Source: CAWVWD01 sp965662365
GTDB lineage: Bacteria; Bacteroidota; Bacteroidia; Chitinophagales; Saprospiraceae
Direction of reading: 5' to 3'
Length of the DNA stretch: 48,710 bases
NCBI GenBank assembly: GCA_965662365.1
Contig: CBFIHR010000027.1
Coordinates: 1 to 48,710, forward strand
Part shown: one piece after another, positions 1 through 8,192 of the stretch
Layout: the number at the start of each line of letters is the position of its first letter
Numbering within the stretch: the first letter of the stretch is position 1
The notes under the pieces: generated by a model
What the model was told of the DNA's origin: nothing
The model's database searches: none
The model's input: only the letters and a program-made list of their open reading frames with translations
Made by a program: the position numbers and the translations under genes

Positions 1-1
1 A

Positions 2-2023
2 CGGTATCACGAAGGTTACACAAAAGGGATTCACGATGAAGATGCGATTAAGATTGTAACAGCTTTGACGGAGTTGTACAACACGATTGATTTGTTGCAT
101 TATACCTCGAATGTTCGATCGTTTGGAAAGTTATTCTTAGAAAAACTTTTGCCAACGGAAAAACGGGAATATTTTCATCATCAATTGAATTCCGCAGGGG
201 CGATTTTAAGCGTTTTTCCTGAAACGCATGAATTTGATTATTTGATTGACGAGTTAGAAAAGGAAATTACACAGTCAGAAGGCACTTTCAAAGCGTCTTC
301 TAATTCATCAATTATTGCAAAGTATTTATTTGATGAATTAACGAGAGACAATAAATATGTTATTTCAAAAGAAGCAGCAGAAACATATCAGGAATTTTTG
401 AGTTTTTTGAAAAACAAAAAGGCTTTCGCCAAATACGAAAATTCAATTAAAGTATTGAAAGACAACATTTTAAATCAATATAATTTGATTCGTAAATGGG
501 TACAAGCCTTTGTCGAAATTGCGAAAATTGATTATTATTTGGATTATGTGAATGAGGTGGCGGTCTTGTTATTGGTTGGTGATTTTGATAAAAAGAACGT
601 GATTGATGTGCGGACAAAAGTGAGTTTGGACGGTTTGCACGGTTCTCATTCGGTAATTGTTGAGGGCAAATTTGACTTGGATTATAATGCGTTTATGCAA
701 AAAATGGAAACCTACTGTCAGACGGTTGTGCCGATGTATGAGCAGTTTCAGCAATCGAAAAAAGACTTATCGCACAGTTTCCGTAAGCAGTTGCGTTTGG
801 ACGAATTTAAGCCTCGTGTCTTGTCGTCCTTTGTGCGAAATAAGTTAATTGATGAATTATACTTGCCGATTTTTGGGGATAATTTGGCGAAGCAAATCGG
901 TGCAGTTGGCGAAAATACACGCACGGACAGAATGGGAATGTTGTTGTTGATTTCTCCTCCTGGTTACGGAAAAACGACCTTGATGGAATACATTGCGAAT
1001 CGTTTGGGTTTGATTTTTATGAAAATAAATGGTCCCGCAATCGGTCATCATGTCACGTCATTAGACCCGTTAGAAGCGAAAAATGCGGCGGCACGACAAG
1101 AGTTGGAAAAGTTAAATTTGGCGTTGGAAATGGGCGATAATATCATGTTGTATTTAGATGATATTCAGCATTGCGACCCTGAATTTTTACAAAAATTCAT
1201 CTCCTTGACCGATGGACAGCGAAAAATCGAAGGCGTTTATAAAGGCGAAACAAAAACCTACGATTTGCGAGGGAAAAAGGTTTGTGTCGTAATGGCAGGA
1301 AATCCTTATACGGAAAGTGGCGACAAATTCCGCATTCCGGATATGTTGGCGAACCGTGCGGATATTTACAATTTGGGTGATATTATTGGCGATACGCAAC
1401 GGATTTTTGAGATGAGTTATATCGAAAATTCCTTGACTTCAAACCCTGTTTTGCAAAAATTAGCGACCAAAAGCATGAAAGATGTTTATGCGATGTTGCA
1501 CTTTGCGGAAACGGGCAACCGTGAGGGAATGGAGTTAGAAAGTAATCACAGCACGGCAGAAATTACGGAATACGTCAACGTGTTAGAAAAAATGATTGTG
1601 GTGCGTGATGTGATTTCAAAGGTCAATCAAGCCTACATCGCTTCGGCAGCACAAGCCGACGACTACCGAACCGAACCGCCTTTTTTGTTGCAAGGTTCGT
1701 ATCGAAATATGAATAAGTTAGCCGAAAAAATCGTCCCAATTATGAACGATGCCGAGTTAAAATCCATGATTTTGGCACACTACGAAGGCGAATCACAAAC
1801 CTTAACGACAGGCTCGGAAGCGAACTTGTTGAAGTTCAAAGAATTAAACGGTTGGTTATCGACTTCGGAAGCGAAACGTTGGGACGATATCAAAGCGACT
1901 TTTGCTAAAAATAAGATATTTAAAGGCTTGAATGAGAAAGACCCGATGGTGCAGGTTTTGGCGAAGTTGGGGGATTTTGTTGATGGGATTGAGGGGATAA
2001 AGAGGGTTTTGGAGGAGAAGTAA
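2..2023 (+). CDS. AAA ATPase, C-terminal part of a large 'DNA repair ATPase' family protein (5' end outside window)
   Basis: The frame is open to the first bases of the window, so the gene enters from upstream; a TTG at 65 is not a credible start. About 673 residues are visible. A Walker A motif (PPGYGKTT, near residue 300 counted from 65) is followed by a Walker B-like LYLDDIQH about 65 residues later and a sensor-like VVMAGNPYTESG. The motif order and the text around NGPAIGH and DMLANRAD match, from memory, the 1,600-residue family annotated 'DNA repair ATPase', found in actinobacteria, myxobacteria and Bacteroidota. The name rests on weak historical similarity and the biochemical role is unknown. 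An N-terminal half of roughly 1,000 residues should lie upstream. The last 30 codons are part of the duplicated segment described below. Family call fairly sure; function unknown. Confidence 0.75.
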   Translation, partial: RYHEGYTKGIHDEDAIKIVTALTELYNTIDLLHYTSNVRSFGKLFLEKLLPTEKREYFHHQLNSAGAILSVFPETHEFDYLIDELEKEITQSEGTFKASSNSSIIAKYLFDELTRDNKYVISKEAAETYQEFLSFLKNKKAFAKYENSIKVLKDNILNQYNLIRKWVQAFVEIAKIDYYLDYVNEVAVLLLVGDFDKKNVIDVRTKVSLDGLHGSHSVIVEGKFDLDYNAFMQKMETYCQTVVPMYEQFQQSKKDLSHSFRKQLRLDEFKPRVLSSFVRNKLIDELYLPIFGDNLAKQIGAVGENTRTDRMGMLLLISPPGYGKTTLMEYIANRLGLIFMKINGPAIGHHVTSLDPLEAKNAAARQELEKLNLALEMGDNIMLYLDDIQHCDPEFLQKFISLTDGQRKIEGVYKGETKTYDLRGKKVCVVMAGNPYTESGDKFRIPDMLANRADIYNLGDIIGDTQRIFEMSYIENSLTSNPVLQKLATKSMKDVYAMLHFAETGNREGMELESNHSTAEITEYVNVLEKMIVVRDVISKVNQAYIASAAQADDYRTEPPFLLQGSYRNMNKLAEKIVPIMNDAELKSMILAHYEGESQTLTTGSEANLLKFKELNGWLSTSEAKRWDDIKATFAKNKIFKGLNEKDPMVQVLAKLGDFVDGIEGIKRVLEEK

Positions 2024-2240
2024 AATTCAGATAAAGGCTATTTTATTAAAAAAATTAAACGATAAAATTTATGAAAATATATTTATTGATACTGGTCTTA
2101 TTCGTAAGTTTTAGTGTAAATGGACAGGATACAATTAGAGAAAAAGAGAGTTATTCTATCTGGTCAGTTCTCGTTCCTAAAGCAAATAAAGATTATAATA
2201 TTTGGGGAATTTCGACGTGCTTTTCTGAAAATAAAAATCA
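1907..2240 (+). repeat. Duplicated segment, intact copy (ATPase 3' end, intergenic gap and start of next gene)
   Basis: This stretch holds the last ~38 codons of the AAA ATPase, the 47-bp gap and the first ~56 codons of the secreted unknown. It recurs in diverged form at 2977-3303. Landmarks shared by both copies in the same order are GTTGGGGGATTTTGTTGATG, TTGGAGGAGAAGTAAAATTC, AAACGATAAAATTTATG, GTGTAAA-GGACAGGATA and TATAATATTTGGGGA. Confidence 0.85.
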
Positions 2241-2955
2241 ATTTCAACAAATATTTTCTCCAAAATCACTAAAAGCAGCAAATGTTCAATCTTTTGATAT
2301 TGTTCTTGAAAATGTTTATCCTGAAAGTGCATTTTATAATCAAAGGTATGAATATAATTACCTTGTAAATAAAGATGGTTTTGTCTTTTCATATAAAGAT
2401 TCTAACTCTGATAGTACTATTTTTTCTAAATATAAGAATGGATTAATTGAACAGGAATTATTTATAGATTTTCCTGGAGAAAAACCAAGTATCATCAATC
2501 ATTCTTATGATAAAAACCGACATCAACAAATTAATACGATTTCGCCTGATGCTCAAAGTTATATTCAAGAAATAATTACCGAAGATTATTATGATGAAAA
2601 AGGGCGACTTACTAAAGAGTTTTTTTATAAAAAAGTCAATGAGAATTATGAGGATTCTTTAGTTGTGCAGATTGAATATGAAAACTTCAAAGGAATCGTA
2701 ACCTATCCTAAGTCAAATTCAAAAGCTGATTTTTTATACTTTGATGAACAATGGCGATTAATCAAAATTGAAAATGGAAGTGATATTCATGAAATAATAT
2801 ATGAAGGTCAATTAATAAATGAGTATAAAGAAGAACGATTTGGGCGAAATTATATAACCAAATTTGTAAGAAACAATGATGGCTTAGTTACCAAAATCAT
2901 TCAAACAGATGGAGAAGCTTTTTGTAATTATCTTGTGAAGTATAAAATGCATTGA
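2071..2955 (+). CDS. Secreted protein of unknown function
   Basis: A 294-residue protein with an N-terminal hydrophobic stretch and an apparent signal-peptidase site after residues SFSVNGQ. The rest is polar, Tyr/Asn/Lys-rich and beta-leaning, with YEYNYLVNKDG, YYDEKGRLTKEF and YLYFDEQWRLIKIE-like strand patterns that recall the YD/RHS-like or MORN-like antiparallel repeats common in Bacteroidota periplasmic proteins. I do not recognise a family. It begins 47 bp after the ATPase stop. The 5' part of this gene is present a second time, broken, downstream. Either a periplasmic or a surface protein; export is well supported, function is not. Confidence 0.7.
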   Translation: MKIYLLILVLFVSFSVNGQDTIREKESYSIWSVLVPKANKDYNIWGISTCFSENKNQFQQIFSPKSLKAANVQSFDIVLENVYPESAFYNQRYEYNYLVNKDGFVFSYKDSNSDSTIFSKYKNGLIEQELFIDFPGEKPSIINHSYDKNRHQQINTISPDAQSYIQEIITEDYYDEKGRLTKEFFYKKVNENYEDSLVVQIEYENFKGIVTYPKSNSKADFLYFDEQWRLIKIENGSDIHEIIYEGQLINEYKEERFGRNYITKFVRNNDGLVTKIIQTDGEAFCNYLVKYKMH

Positions 2956-2976
2956 ATTTTTTTTATTCTTAAAGCA

Positions 2977-3303
2977 TAAAAAATTTTATGTACCTAAAGG
3001 TTTGAATGAAGCGGATCCGATGGTTTAGGTTTTAACGAAGTTGGGGGATTTTGTTGATGGAATTGATGGGATAAAAAGGGTTTTGGAGGAGAAGTAAAAT
3101 TCAGGTAAAGGCTGTTTTATAAAAGAATTAAACGATAAAATTTATGAAAATATATTTATGGTCTTGTTCGTCAATTTTAGTGTAAACGGACAGGATATAA
3201 TTAGAGAAAAAGAGCGTTATTCTATCTGGTCGGTTCTCATTCCTAAAGCAAATAAGGATTATAATATTTGGGGAGTATCAATGTGTTTTTCTAAAAATAA
3301 TCT
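2977..3303 (+). pseudogene. Decayed second copy of the ATPase 3' end plus 5' end of the secreted protein gene
   Basis: The segment repeats 1907-2240 at roughly 85% identity by eye. The ATPase part has an in-frame TAG (ATGGTTTAG where the intact copy reads ATGGTGCAG), and the copy of the secreted-protein start (ATG at 3144) has lost about 7 bp of the signal-peptide codons, which shifts the frame. Similarity stops after the equivalent of codon ~56 of the downstream gene. The arrangement is what a tandem duplication with a unit of about 1.07 kb, followed by deletion and drift, would leave. No promoter or complete reading frame is visible, so it is probably not expressed as protein. Confidence 0.85.
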
Positions 3304-3436
3304 CTTAAAAAGCCCTTTATGATAAAGAATTTCAAACTCGAACTTTTTTATAGAAAATTTGTAACTTAGATAATACATTATCGTCCATCGACTCTAAGTA
3401 TCTGGAGGCGAGAGGCGGAATAAATAATTTTAAACC

Positions 3437-3775
3437 ATGGGAAAGAAAAATAGAAAAGGAATTGTGTTTTCGACAAATCCAGACTATGAGTATGATTATT
3501 TTGAGGAGGAAGAACAGGAAACACTACCTCCTCAACAGCAAAAATTGAAGGTAATAATTGACAGAAAACGTCGAAAAGGTAAGGAAGTGACGCTGGTGAC
3601 AGGCTTTGTTGGGACAACGGATGATCTAAAAGATTTAGGTAAATTCTTGAAAACAAAATGTGGGGTCGGCGGTTCAGTGAAAGATGGCGAAATTATTATT
3701 CAAGGAAATCATAGAGAAAAGACCTTAAAATTATTATTAGATAAGGGTTATAAAGCGAAACCTTCGGGTGGATAA
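3437..3775 (+). CDS. SUI1/eIF1-like translation initiation factor (YciH family)
   Basis: A 112-residue protein. The first ~35 residues are a basic then acidic, Gln/Glu-rich tail. Residues ~37-105 form the SUI1 fold, with KLKVIIDRKRRKGKEVTLVTGF and the diagnostic LGKFLKTKCGVGGSVKDGEIIIQGNH split over two segments, then a Gly-rich end. In archaea and eukaryotes the family monitors start-codon choice on the small ribosomal subunit; the bacterial YciH homologues bind 30S subunits and are non-essential in E. coli, where they discriminate against some initiation events. The gene lies 27 bp ahead of a small secreted protein gene. Length and motifs are typical of the bacterial family. Confidence 0.9.
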   Translation: MGKKNRKGIVFSTNPDYEYDYFEEEEQETLPPQQQKLKVIIDRKRRKGKEVTLVTGFVGTTDDLKDLGKFLKTKCGVGGSVKDGEIIIQGNHREKTLKLLLDKGYKAKPSGG

Positions 3776-3802
3776 TCATTTAATATTAATTACTTATATA
3801 TA

Positions 3803-4321
3803 GTGAAATTTTCATATTTGTTTTGTGTTTCATTCTTTGTGTCCATAAATCTCTTGGCTCAAAATGTTGTGCCTGAGGCACGGTGGGAAAGTAGAGCGGA
3901 TTATAAAGCATCAGAGCAACTGGTGATAACGTATATGAGAGATATTCAGAAAGATCCAGTGAGTGATTTAAAAAATAGAGAAAAATCAGACTATGTGATG
4001 CGGTGGATCTTGGGTTGTCCTTATGTAGCGTTGAAGTTACAGAACCGCTATTTCGAAAGTATTTTGATGGACGAAGCGTATCACCTGGCGGATTACACGG
4101 CTTATACTTTGTTGTTTGGTGAAGTGTTGTATTATTTAGAAAATCCTTTTGACAGAGATAGAAAAAATGCTTTTCGGAGTGGTATTCGTTACTCGATGGA
4201 GATATATAAAAAATTGAAAGCTCACGACAATTCAACAACTTGTAAAACTTTTGAATTGTTTATTCGATTAGATGAAAATAATATCTTGGATAAGTTTATC
4301 ATTTTAGATGACTCTAACTAA
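3803..4321 (+). CDS. Small secreted protein of unknown function
   Basis: A 172-residue protein starting at GTG; no ATG is available upstream in frame before the preceding gene. An N-terminal hydrophobic segment ending FFVSINLLAQN reads as a signal peptide with cleavage after LLAQ. The mature part is alpha-helical and charged (REKSDYVMRWILGCPYVALKLQNRYFE and onward) with no catalytic motif I can name. It is probably co-transcribed with the SUI1-like gene, 27 bp upstream, and is followed by a strong bidirectional terminator. Similar small helical periplasmic proteins are common in Bacteroidota, but no family name can be supported. Confidence 0.65.
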   Translation: MKFSYLFCVSFFVSINLLAQNVVPEARWESRADYKASEQLVITYMRDIQKDPVSDLKNREKSDYVMRWILGCPYVALKLQNRYFESILMDEAYHLADYTAYTLLFGEVLYYLENPFDRDRKNAFRSGIRYSMEIYKKLKAHDNSTTCKTFELFIRLDENNILDKFIILDDSN

Positions 4322-4356
4322 ACAGTGACTTCGCTAACTGTCGATAGACAATACAA

Positions 4357-4394
4357 AACGCCTCAATAAACTTCGATTTACTGAGGCGTTTTTT
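4357..4394. terminator. Bidirectional intrinsic terminator between convergent genes
   Basis: A 15-bp stem (AACGCCTCAATAAAC with ATTTACTGAGGCGTT, two G-U style mismatches) with a TTCG tetraloop, a T run on the plus side and AAAA on the other. It lies 35 bp after the secreted-protein stop and 8 bp from the end of the minus-strand membrane gene. Confidence 0.85.
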
Positions 4395-4401
4395 AGTATT
4401 G

Positions 4402-5355
4402 CTATTTGACGATTTTTTCGATTTGAATATTTGCTAACGAAGGTAATTCTTTCAAAAACTTATAGATTTTCTCGCCATCACGCATATTAGTGAGTTCATC
4501 ATTCGTACTTCTAAGGTTTGATTGAAAAATATAGAAATGGTTCGTTGGCGTGAAATAATTAGTGTGCGATTTCTTTACAGCTAAAAGGCTTATTTGTCTC
4601 AAACGATTAGTTGGACCAGCCTTGTTATTGATAATAACTTGTAGTTTTTCAAGTTCATCTAATCTAATATTCCCTTTGATGTACTCATTATGTTTGAATC
4701 CGGCATAATTAATCTGAATAGATTTGGGTTTGGTGTAACGAATCCGTTTAGCGTTATTTTTCTTAATTTCGAAGCTAATGAAATGATTCGTTGTATCATA
4801 AAAACGAAGCAAATTGGATTCGTTTTGAATCCTTAAAAAGGAAGAAAAATTAGAAATAGTCTTATGTTTAGCTTTGAATGTCAATGCTTTATAATTATCA
4901 CTCAACTGATGATTATCATAGAAAACAAGGTCTGCTGTTTGCTCAAGAATATCGGTTAAAATTGGAATATCCGAAGCATTATTTAGTTTAAACTTAATGT
5001 GCTTTATCCTTACTTGTACGCCATCGGATACGATTTTAATATGAATATCTAAATAAGGAATATCGGTGAGTTGAATAATCTTATTTCCTTGTTCGATATG
5101 AAATTTATTAATTGTAATATCATACACAAAAATATACTTGAAGAAATAGAGGAATATTTGTGCTAAGAGTACTAAAAATAACAATTGAGCCAAGATTTCA
5201 CTCAACATTGTAGATATAAAAAGTATAACCGTTGTCGCAATTAAAATCGTAGGCGAAATCGCATGACTCCATTTTTGTATTGGCGAAGTCACTTTGATTT
5301 TATAACCTTCCTCGGTTTCCTGAATTTGTGACAAGTGTGTTGACGGTTCGTTCAT
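4402..5355 (-). CDS. Membrane protein of unknown function
   Basis: A 317-residue protein. After ~28 polar residues two adjacent hydrophobic segments (about 33-50 and 54-76, the second rich in Leu/Phe) form a helical hairpin, and the remaining ~240 residues are soluble, Lys/Asn-rich and probably beta-rich and cytoplasmic. No catalytic motif is visible. Its ATG directly follows the stop codon of a 39-residue membrane ORF on the same strand, so the two are probably translated together. The hairpin-plus-soluble-domain plan resembles bacterial PH-like or DUF-type membrane proteins, but this is shape only. Confidence 0.7.
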   Translation of the reverse strand: MNEPSTHLSQIQETEEGYKIKVTSPIQKWSHAISPTILIATTVILFISTMLSEILAQLLFLVLLAQIFLYFFKYIFVYDITINKFHIEQGNKIIQLTDIPYLDIHIKIVSDGVQVRIKHIKFKLNNASDIPILTDILEQTADLVFYDNHQLSDNYKALTFKAKHKTISNFSSFLRIQNESNLLRFYDTTNHFISFEIKKNNAKRIRYTKPKSIQINYAGFKHNEYIKGNIRLDELEKLQVIINNKAGPTNRLRQISLLAVKKSHTNYFTPTNHFYIFQSNLRSTNDELTNMRDGEKIYKFLKELPSLANIQIEKIVK

Positions 5356-5475
5356 CTATTTTCCAAATCGCTTATTTTCTCGTTCCTTTTTCTGCTTTTT
5401 CATTTTATAACGTAAGAATAACTGAATCGCTAATAAAGCGACGATAATGCCACTAATCATGTATAAATCTTGCAT
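5356..5475 (-). CDS. 39-residue single-pass membrane microprotein
   Basis: A short reading frame starting ATG CAA GAT TTA. It encodes an N-terminal hydrophobic helix (ISGIIVALLAIQLFLRY, residues ~8-23) followed by a strongly basic tail of Lys, Arg and Glu ending RFGK. Its TAG stop abuts the ATG of the downstream membrane protein with no intervening base, the usual sign of translational coupling. The hydrophobic-helix-then-positive-tail plan fits an N-out/C-in membrane peptide. No recognisable SD. Nothing in the family literature is recalled for it; the call rests on composition and the exact junction. Confidence 0.55.
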   Translation of the reverse strand: MQDLYMISGIIVALLAIQLFLRYKMKKQKKERENKRFGK

Positions 5476-5556
5476 AATATCGAGTTCATTATTATAAAAA
5501 ATAGACTTTACGAAAGTCTTTCAAAACTTCCGTAAAGTTACTTAATTTTAAAAAAC

Positions 5557-6975
5557 TTAACACTCTGCCACACGCACATTTGTTGCCAAACCGCCTTGCG
5601 ATGTTTCCTTGTATTTGTGATTCATATCTAAAGCCGTTTCCCACATTGTTTTGATCACTTCATCCAGCGAAACTTTAGCCGTTGTGATATCAGTATCTAA
5701 AGCAATATTAGTAGCCATGATGGCCTTGATTGCTCCCATTGAGTTACGTTCGATACAAGGGACTTGTACCAAGCCGCCGATCGGGTCACAAGTCATCCCT
5801 AAGTGATGTTCCATTGCGATTTCGGCAGCTTGTAGTGCCTGATCAACTGTTCCGCCCAGTCGTTCAGTGAGTGCTGCGGCAGCCATAGCAGACGATACTC
5901 CAATTTCTGCCTGACAGCCGCCCATAGCTGCTGAAATTGTTGCTTTCTTTTTGAATAAAGCACCGATTTCAGACGCCGTTAAGAGAAATTTTATAATATC
6001 TGTTTTTGTCGCTTGTTCTTTAGCGAAACAGATATAATAATGCAGAACAGCAGGAATAACGCCCGCTGCACCATTTGTAGGCGAAGTCACGACACGACCA
6101 AAACCTGCATTTTCTTCATTGACAGCCATTGCAAAACAAGAAATCCACTTCATGATCTGTTGAAAGCTACAGTCTAAATCTTGAATGGTATCAATCCAGT
6201 CGTGATAACCGTGATAGGTCGTTTTACCTAATAAGCGTTTGTTAATATTGGCAGCACGGCGTTTTACATTTAATCCACCGGGCAGTTGTCCTTCTGTATG
6301 ACAACCTCGGTAAACACAATCCCGCATTGTTTTCCAAATTTTCCAGACGCCTTCCTTTATTTCCGTTTCGCTTCGCCATGTTTTTTCGTTTTCTAAAACT
6401 AATTTAGAAATAGGAATATGATTTTTTTCACAATGTACTTGCAAATCGTCAGCCGTATCACAATAGTAAGGCGGTACCGTACTTTTTAAATCTGTAACCT
6501 CTTTTCCTTTTGTAATAAAGCCACCGCCAACCGAATAATAATATTCATTAGCCACCAAATTATTATTCACATCCCAGGCTTTGAATTCCATACCATTTGG
6601 ATGAAAAGCCAACGATTTTTCAAAATGAAAAATCAAGTGTTGAATTTGATTGAAAGTAATTTGATGTTCTCCGTTGAGGTTTAATAAATTCGTGGAATAA
6701 ATCTCTTGCGGAATACGCTGCACGTCATTGACTGGAATAGTTTCTGGATTTTGTCCACACAACCCCAAAAGTACTGCAATATCAGTTCCGTGTCCGATAC
6801 CAGTCAAAGCTAAAGAACCAAATAAATGAACTTCAACGGTTTTAATTGCTTGAAGGGGTGAAACTGATTTGATGTCATTAATGAAAGCATTTCCAGCTTT
6901 CCAAGGTCCAAGCGTATGCGAGCTCGACGGGCCGATACCAATCTTGAACATATCAAATACACTGATAATTTCCAT
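5557..6975 (-). CDS. sdaA: L-serine ammonia-lyase, iron-sulfur dependent, single chain
   Basis: Converts L-serine to pyruvate and ammonia using a catalytic 4Fe-4S cluster. The 472-residue length fits the fused single-chain type. The N-terminal beta domain starts with the family signature FDMFKIGIGPSSSHT and GP-KA; the catalytic alpha domain contains SPTNGAAGVIPAVLHYY, AAMGGCQAEIGVSSAMAAAAL and HHLGMTCDPIGGLVQVPCIERN. The three Cys in MGGCQAE, MTCDP and VPCIER are the expected cluster ligands. The gene stands alone, with its own upstream region and terminators of the next gene beyond. Cytoplasmic. Very secure identification. Confidence 0.96.
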   Translation of the reverse strand: MEIISVFDMFKIGIGPSSSHTLGPWKAGNAFINDIKSVSPLQAIKTVEVHLFGSLALTGIGHGTDIAVLLGLCGQNPETIPVNDVQRIPQEIYSTNLLNLNGEHQITFNQIQHLIFHFEKSLAFHPNGMEFKAWDVNNNLVANEYYYSVGGGFITKGKEVTDLKSTVPPYYCDTADDLQVHCEKNHIPISKLVLENEKTWRSETEIKEGVWKIWKTMRDCVYRGCHTEGQLPGGLNVKRRAANINKRLLGKTTYHGYHDWIDTIQDLDCSFQQIMKWISCFAMAVNEENAGFGRVVTSPTNGAAGVIPAVLHYYICFAKEQATKTDIIKFLLTASEIGALFKKKATISAAMGGCQAEIGVSSAMAAAALTERLGGTVDQALQAAEIAMEHHLGMTCDPIGGLVQVPCIERNSMGAIKAIMATNIALDTDITTAKVSLDEVIKTMWETALDMNHKYKETSQGGLATNVRVAEC

Positions 6976-7131
6976 AGCATTTTGTTAGTTGTCTGATTTA
7001 TCGTTTGTTTCTCACGAGCCAAGGCGCATAACTTCCCTGGTTCTTTTGCGACTTTCAGACTTATATAAAATTGTATAAAATAAGGTGTTTCAAAAATAGG
7101 TCAAATAAAGGACAATGAATAATTCAAAAAT

Positions 7132-7174
7132 AAAAAATGCCATCATTTACAATATGTATATGATGGCATTTTTT
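7132..7174. terminator. Perfect 15-bp hairpin, bidirectional terminator
   Basis: AAAAAATGCCATCAT and ATGATGGCATTTTTT are perfect inverted repeats around a 13-nt loop, giving a T run on either strand. Second of two hairpins downstream of the Zn-ribbon gene. Confidence 0.8.
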
Positions 7175-7260
7175 ACCCATTTTTCGTTTATTTTCTGTAT
7201 TTGACTATTAATGTTAATAGGTGTTGTAATTAGCGATGTGTTATCGAGTATGTTTTAACT

Positions 7261-7298
7261 AAAAAACCTTGACACTTTTTAAAGCATCAAGGTTTTAT
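7261..7298 (-). terminator. Terminator of the Zn-ribbon gene
   Basis: Inverted repeats AAAACCTTGA (7263-7272) and TCAAGGTTTT (7287-7296), with a T run of six on the minus strand, about 45 bp beyond the stop codon at 7343. Confidence 0.75.
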
Positions 7299-7342
7299 TT
7301 TATCTAAAATATTCTTAGAAATCGACTTTCGGAAGTCGCAAA

Positions 7343-8092
7343 TTAAGATACTTCATTGATATTGTCATCTACTAAAATACGACCACAATGTTCACAAAGC
7401 ATGATTTTCTTTCTGTTTCCAATTTCGACCTGTACCTGAGGAGGAATACGGTTGAAGCAACCACCACAAGCATCACGTTCTACAGTAACGACAGCTAAAC
7501 CGTTGCGATACGCATCACGGATTTTGTCATATCCTTTCAATAAACGGTGATGAATTTTCTTTCTTGCACGTTCTTGCTTTCTTACTAATTTTGCTTCCTC
7601 TTTCTCTGTATCTAAAATGATTTTTTCTAACTCAACCTTTTTAGTTTCTAAATCTCTGTTCTTTACGGTCAAACGTTCTTTTGAAACCTCTAAAGTTGCC
7701 TCTTTATTCTTAACAATGTTATTCGCTTCTCTGATACGTTTTTCAGACAATTGAATTTCTAAACCTTGTAATTCAATTTCTTTCGATAAGGCTTCGTACT
7801 CACGATTATTCTTAACGTCCTCTAATTGCTTTTTGTAACGAGTAATTGAATCATTCGCTTTAGCAATGTTAGCATGGTGACGGGCAATTTCTGCTTTTTG
7901 ATCAGCAATAGACTGCTCAATATTACCAATACGAGTTTGAAGTCCTTCGATTTCATCTTGTAAATCTTCTACTTCCATTGGTAACTCACCTTTTAATACA
8001 CGGAACTCATCTAAGCGAGAATCAATAGTTTGTAGTTGATTTAACGCTTTTAATTTCTGAGCCGGTGTCATATTATCTTTCGATGCTGCCAT
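7343..8092 (-). CDS. Coiled-coil protein with C4-type zinc ribbon (COG1579 family)
   Basis: A 249-residue protein. Residues ~25-190 are an almost unbroken charged coiled coil (Glu/Lys/Arg heptads); the C-terminal ~45 residues contain DACGGC and LCEHCGRILVD, two CxxC pairs that form the zinc ribbon. The family resembles the chlamydial CT398 and mycobacterial Rv2229c proteins; it is thought to bind nucleic acid or partner proteins, but its role is not settled. It follows the Nif3-family gene by 100 bp on the same strand, a pairing widely conserved in bacteria and supporting both calls. Cytoplasmic. Confidence 0.9.
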   Translation of the reverse strand: MAASKDNMTPAQKLKALNQLQTIDSRLDEFRVLKGELPMEVEDLQDEIEGLQTRIGNIEQSIADQKAEIARHHANIAKANDSITRYKKQLEDVKNNREYEALSKEIELQGLEIQLSEKRIREANNIVKNKEATLEVSKERLTVKNRDLETKKVELEKIILDTEKEEAKLVRKQERARKKIHHRLLKGYDKIRDAYRNGLAVVTVERDACGGCFNRIPPQVQVEIGNRKKIMLCEHCGRILVDDNINEVS

Positions 8093-8192
8093 ATTTCAAT
8101 GCTAATTTTTATATAAATTAAGTTTGTCGGTTTTGAGAGTTATTGAATACAAAAATTGAAAAACTCTTTTCACACGAAAAATTCGTGCAAAA

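Larger units (their letters stand above)
6976..7342. other. Intergenic region with two stacked terminators and the sdaA leader
   Basis: 367 bp without a gene. It holds the sdaA upstream region next to 6975 and, nearer the Zn-ribbon gene end, two separate hairpins at 7132-7174 and 7261-7298. No further reading frame of interest is seen. Confidence 0.6.

Noticed and set aside
2977..3303. A second functional gene in the duplicated segment
   Set aside because: Nonsense codon in the ATPase part and a frame-breaking deletion in the signal-peptide part.
3786..4238. 150-codon minus-strand frame opposite the small secreted protein
   Set aside because: It is antisense to a gene with a signal peptide and terminator, has mixed composition and no family likeness.
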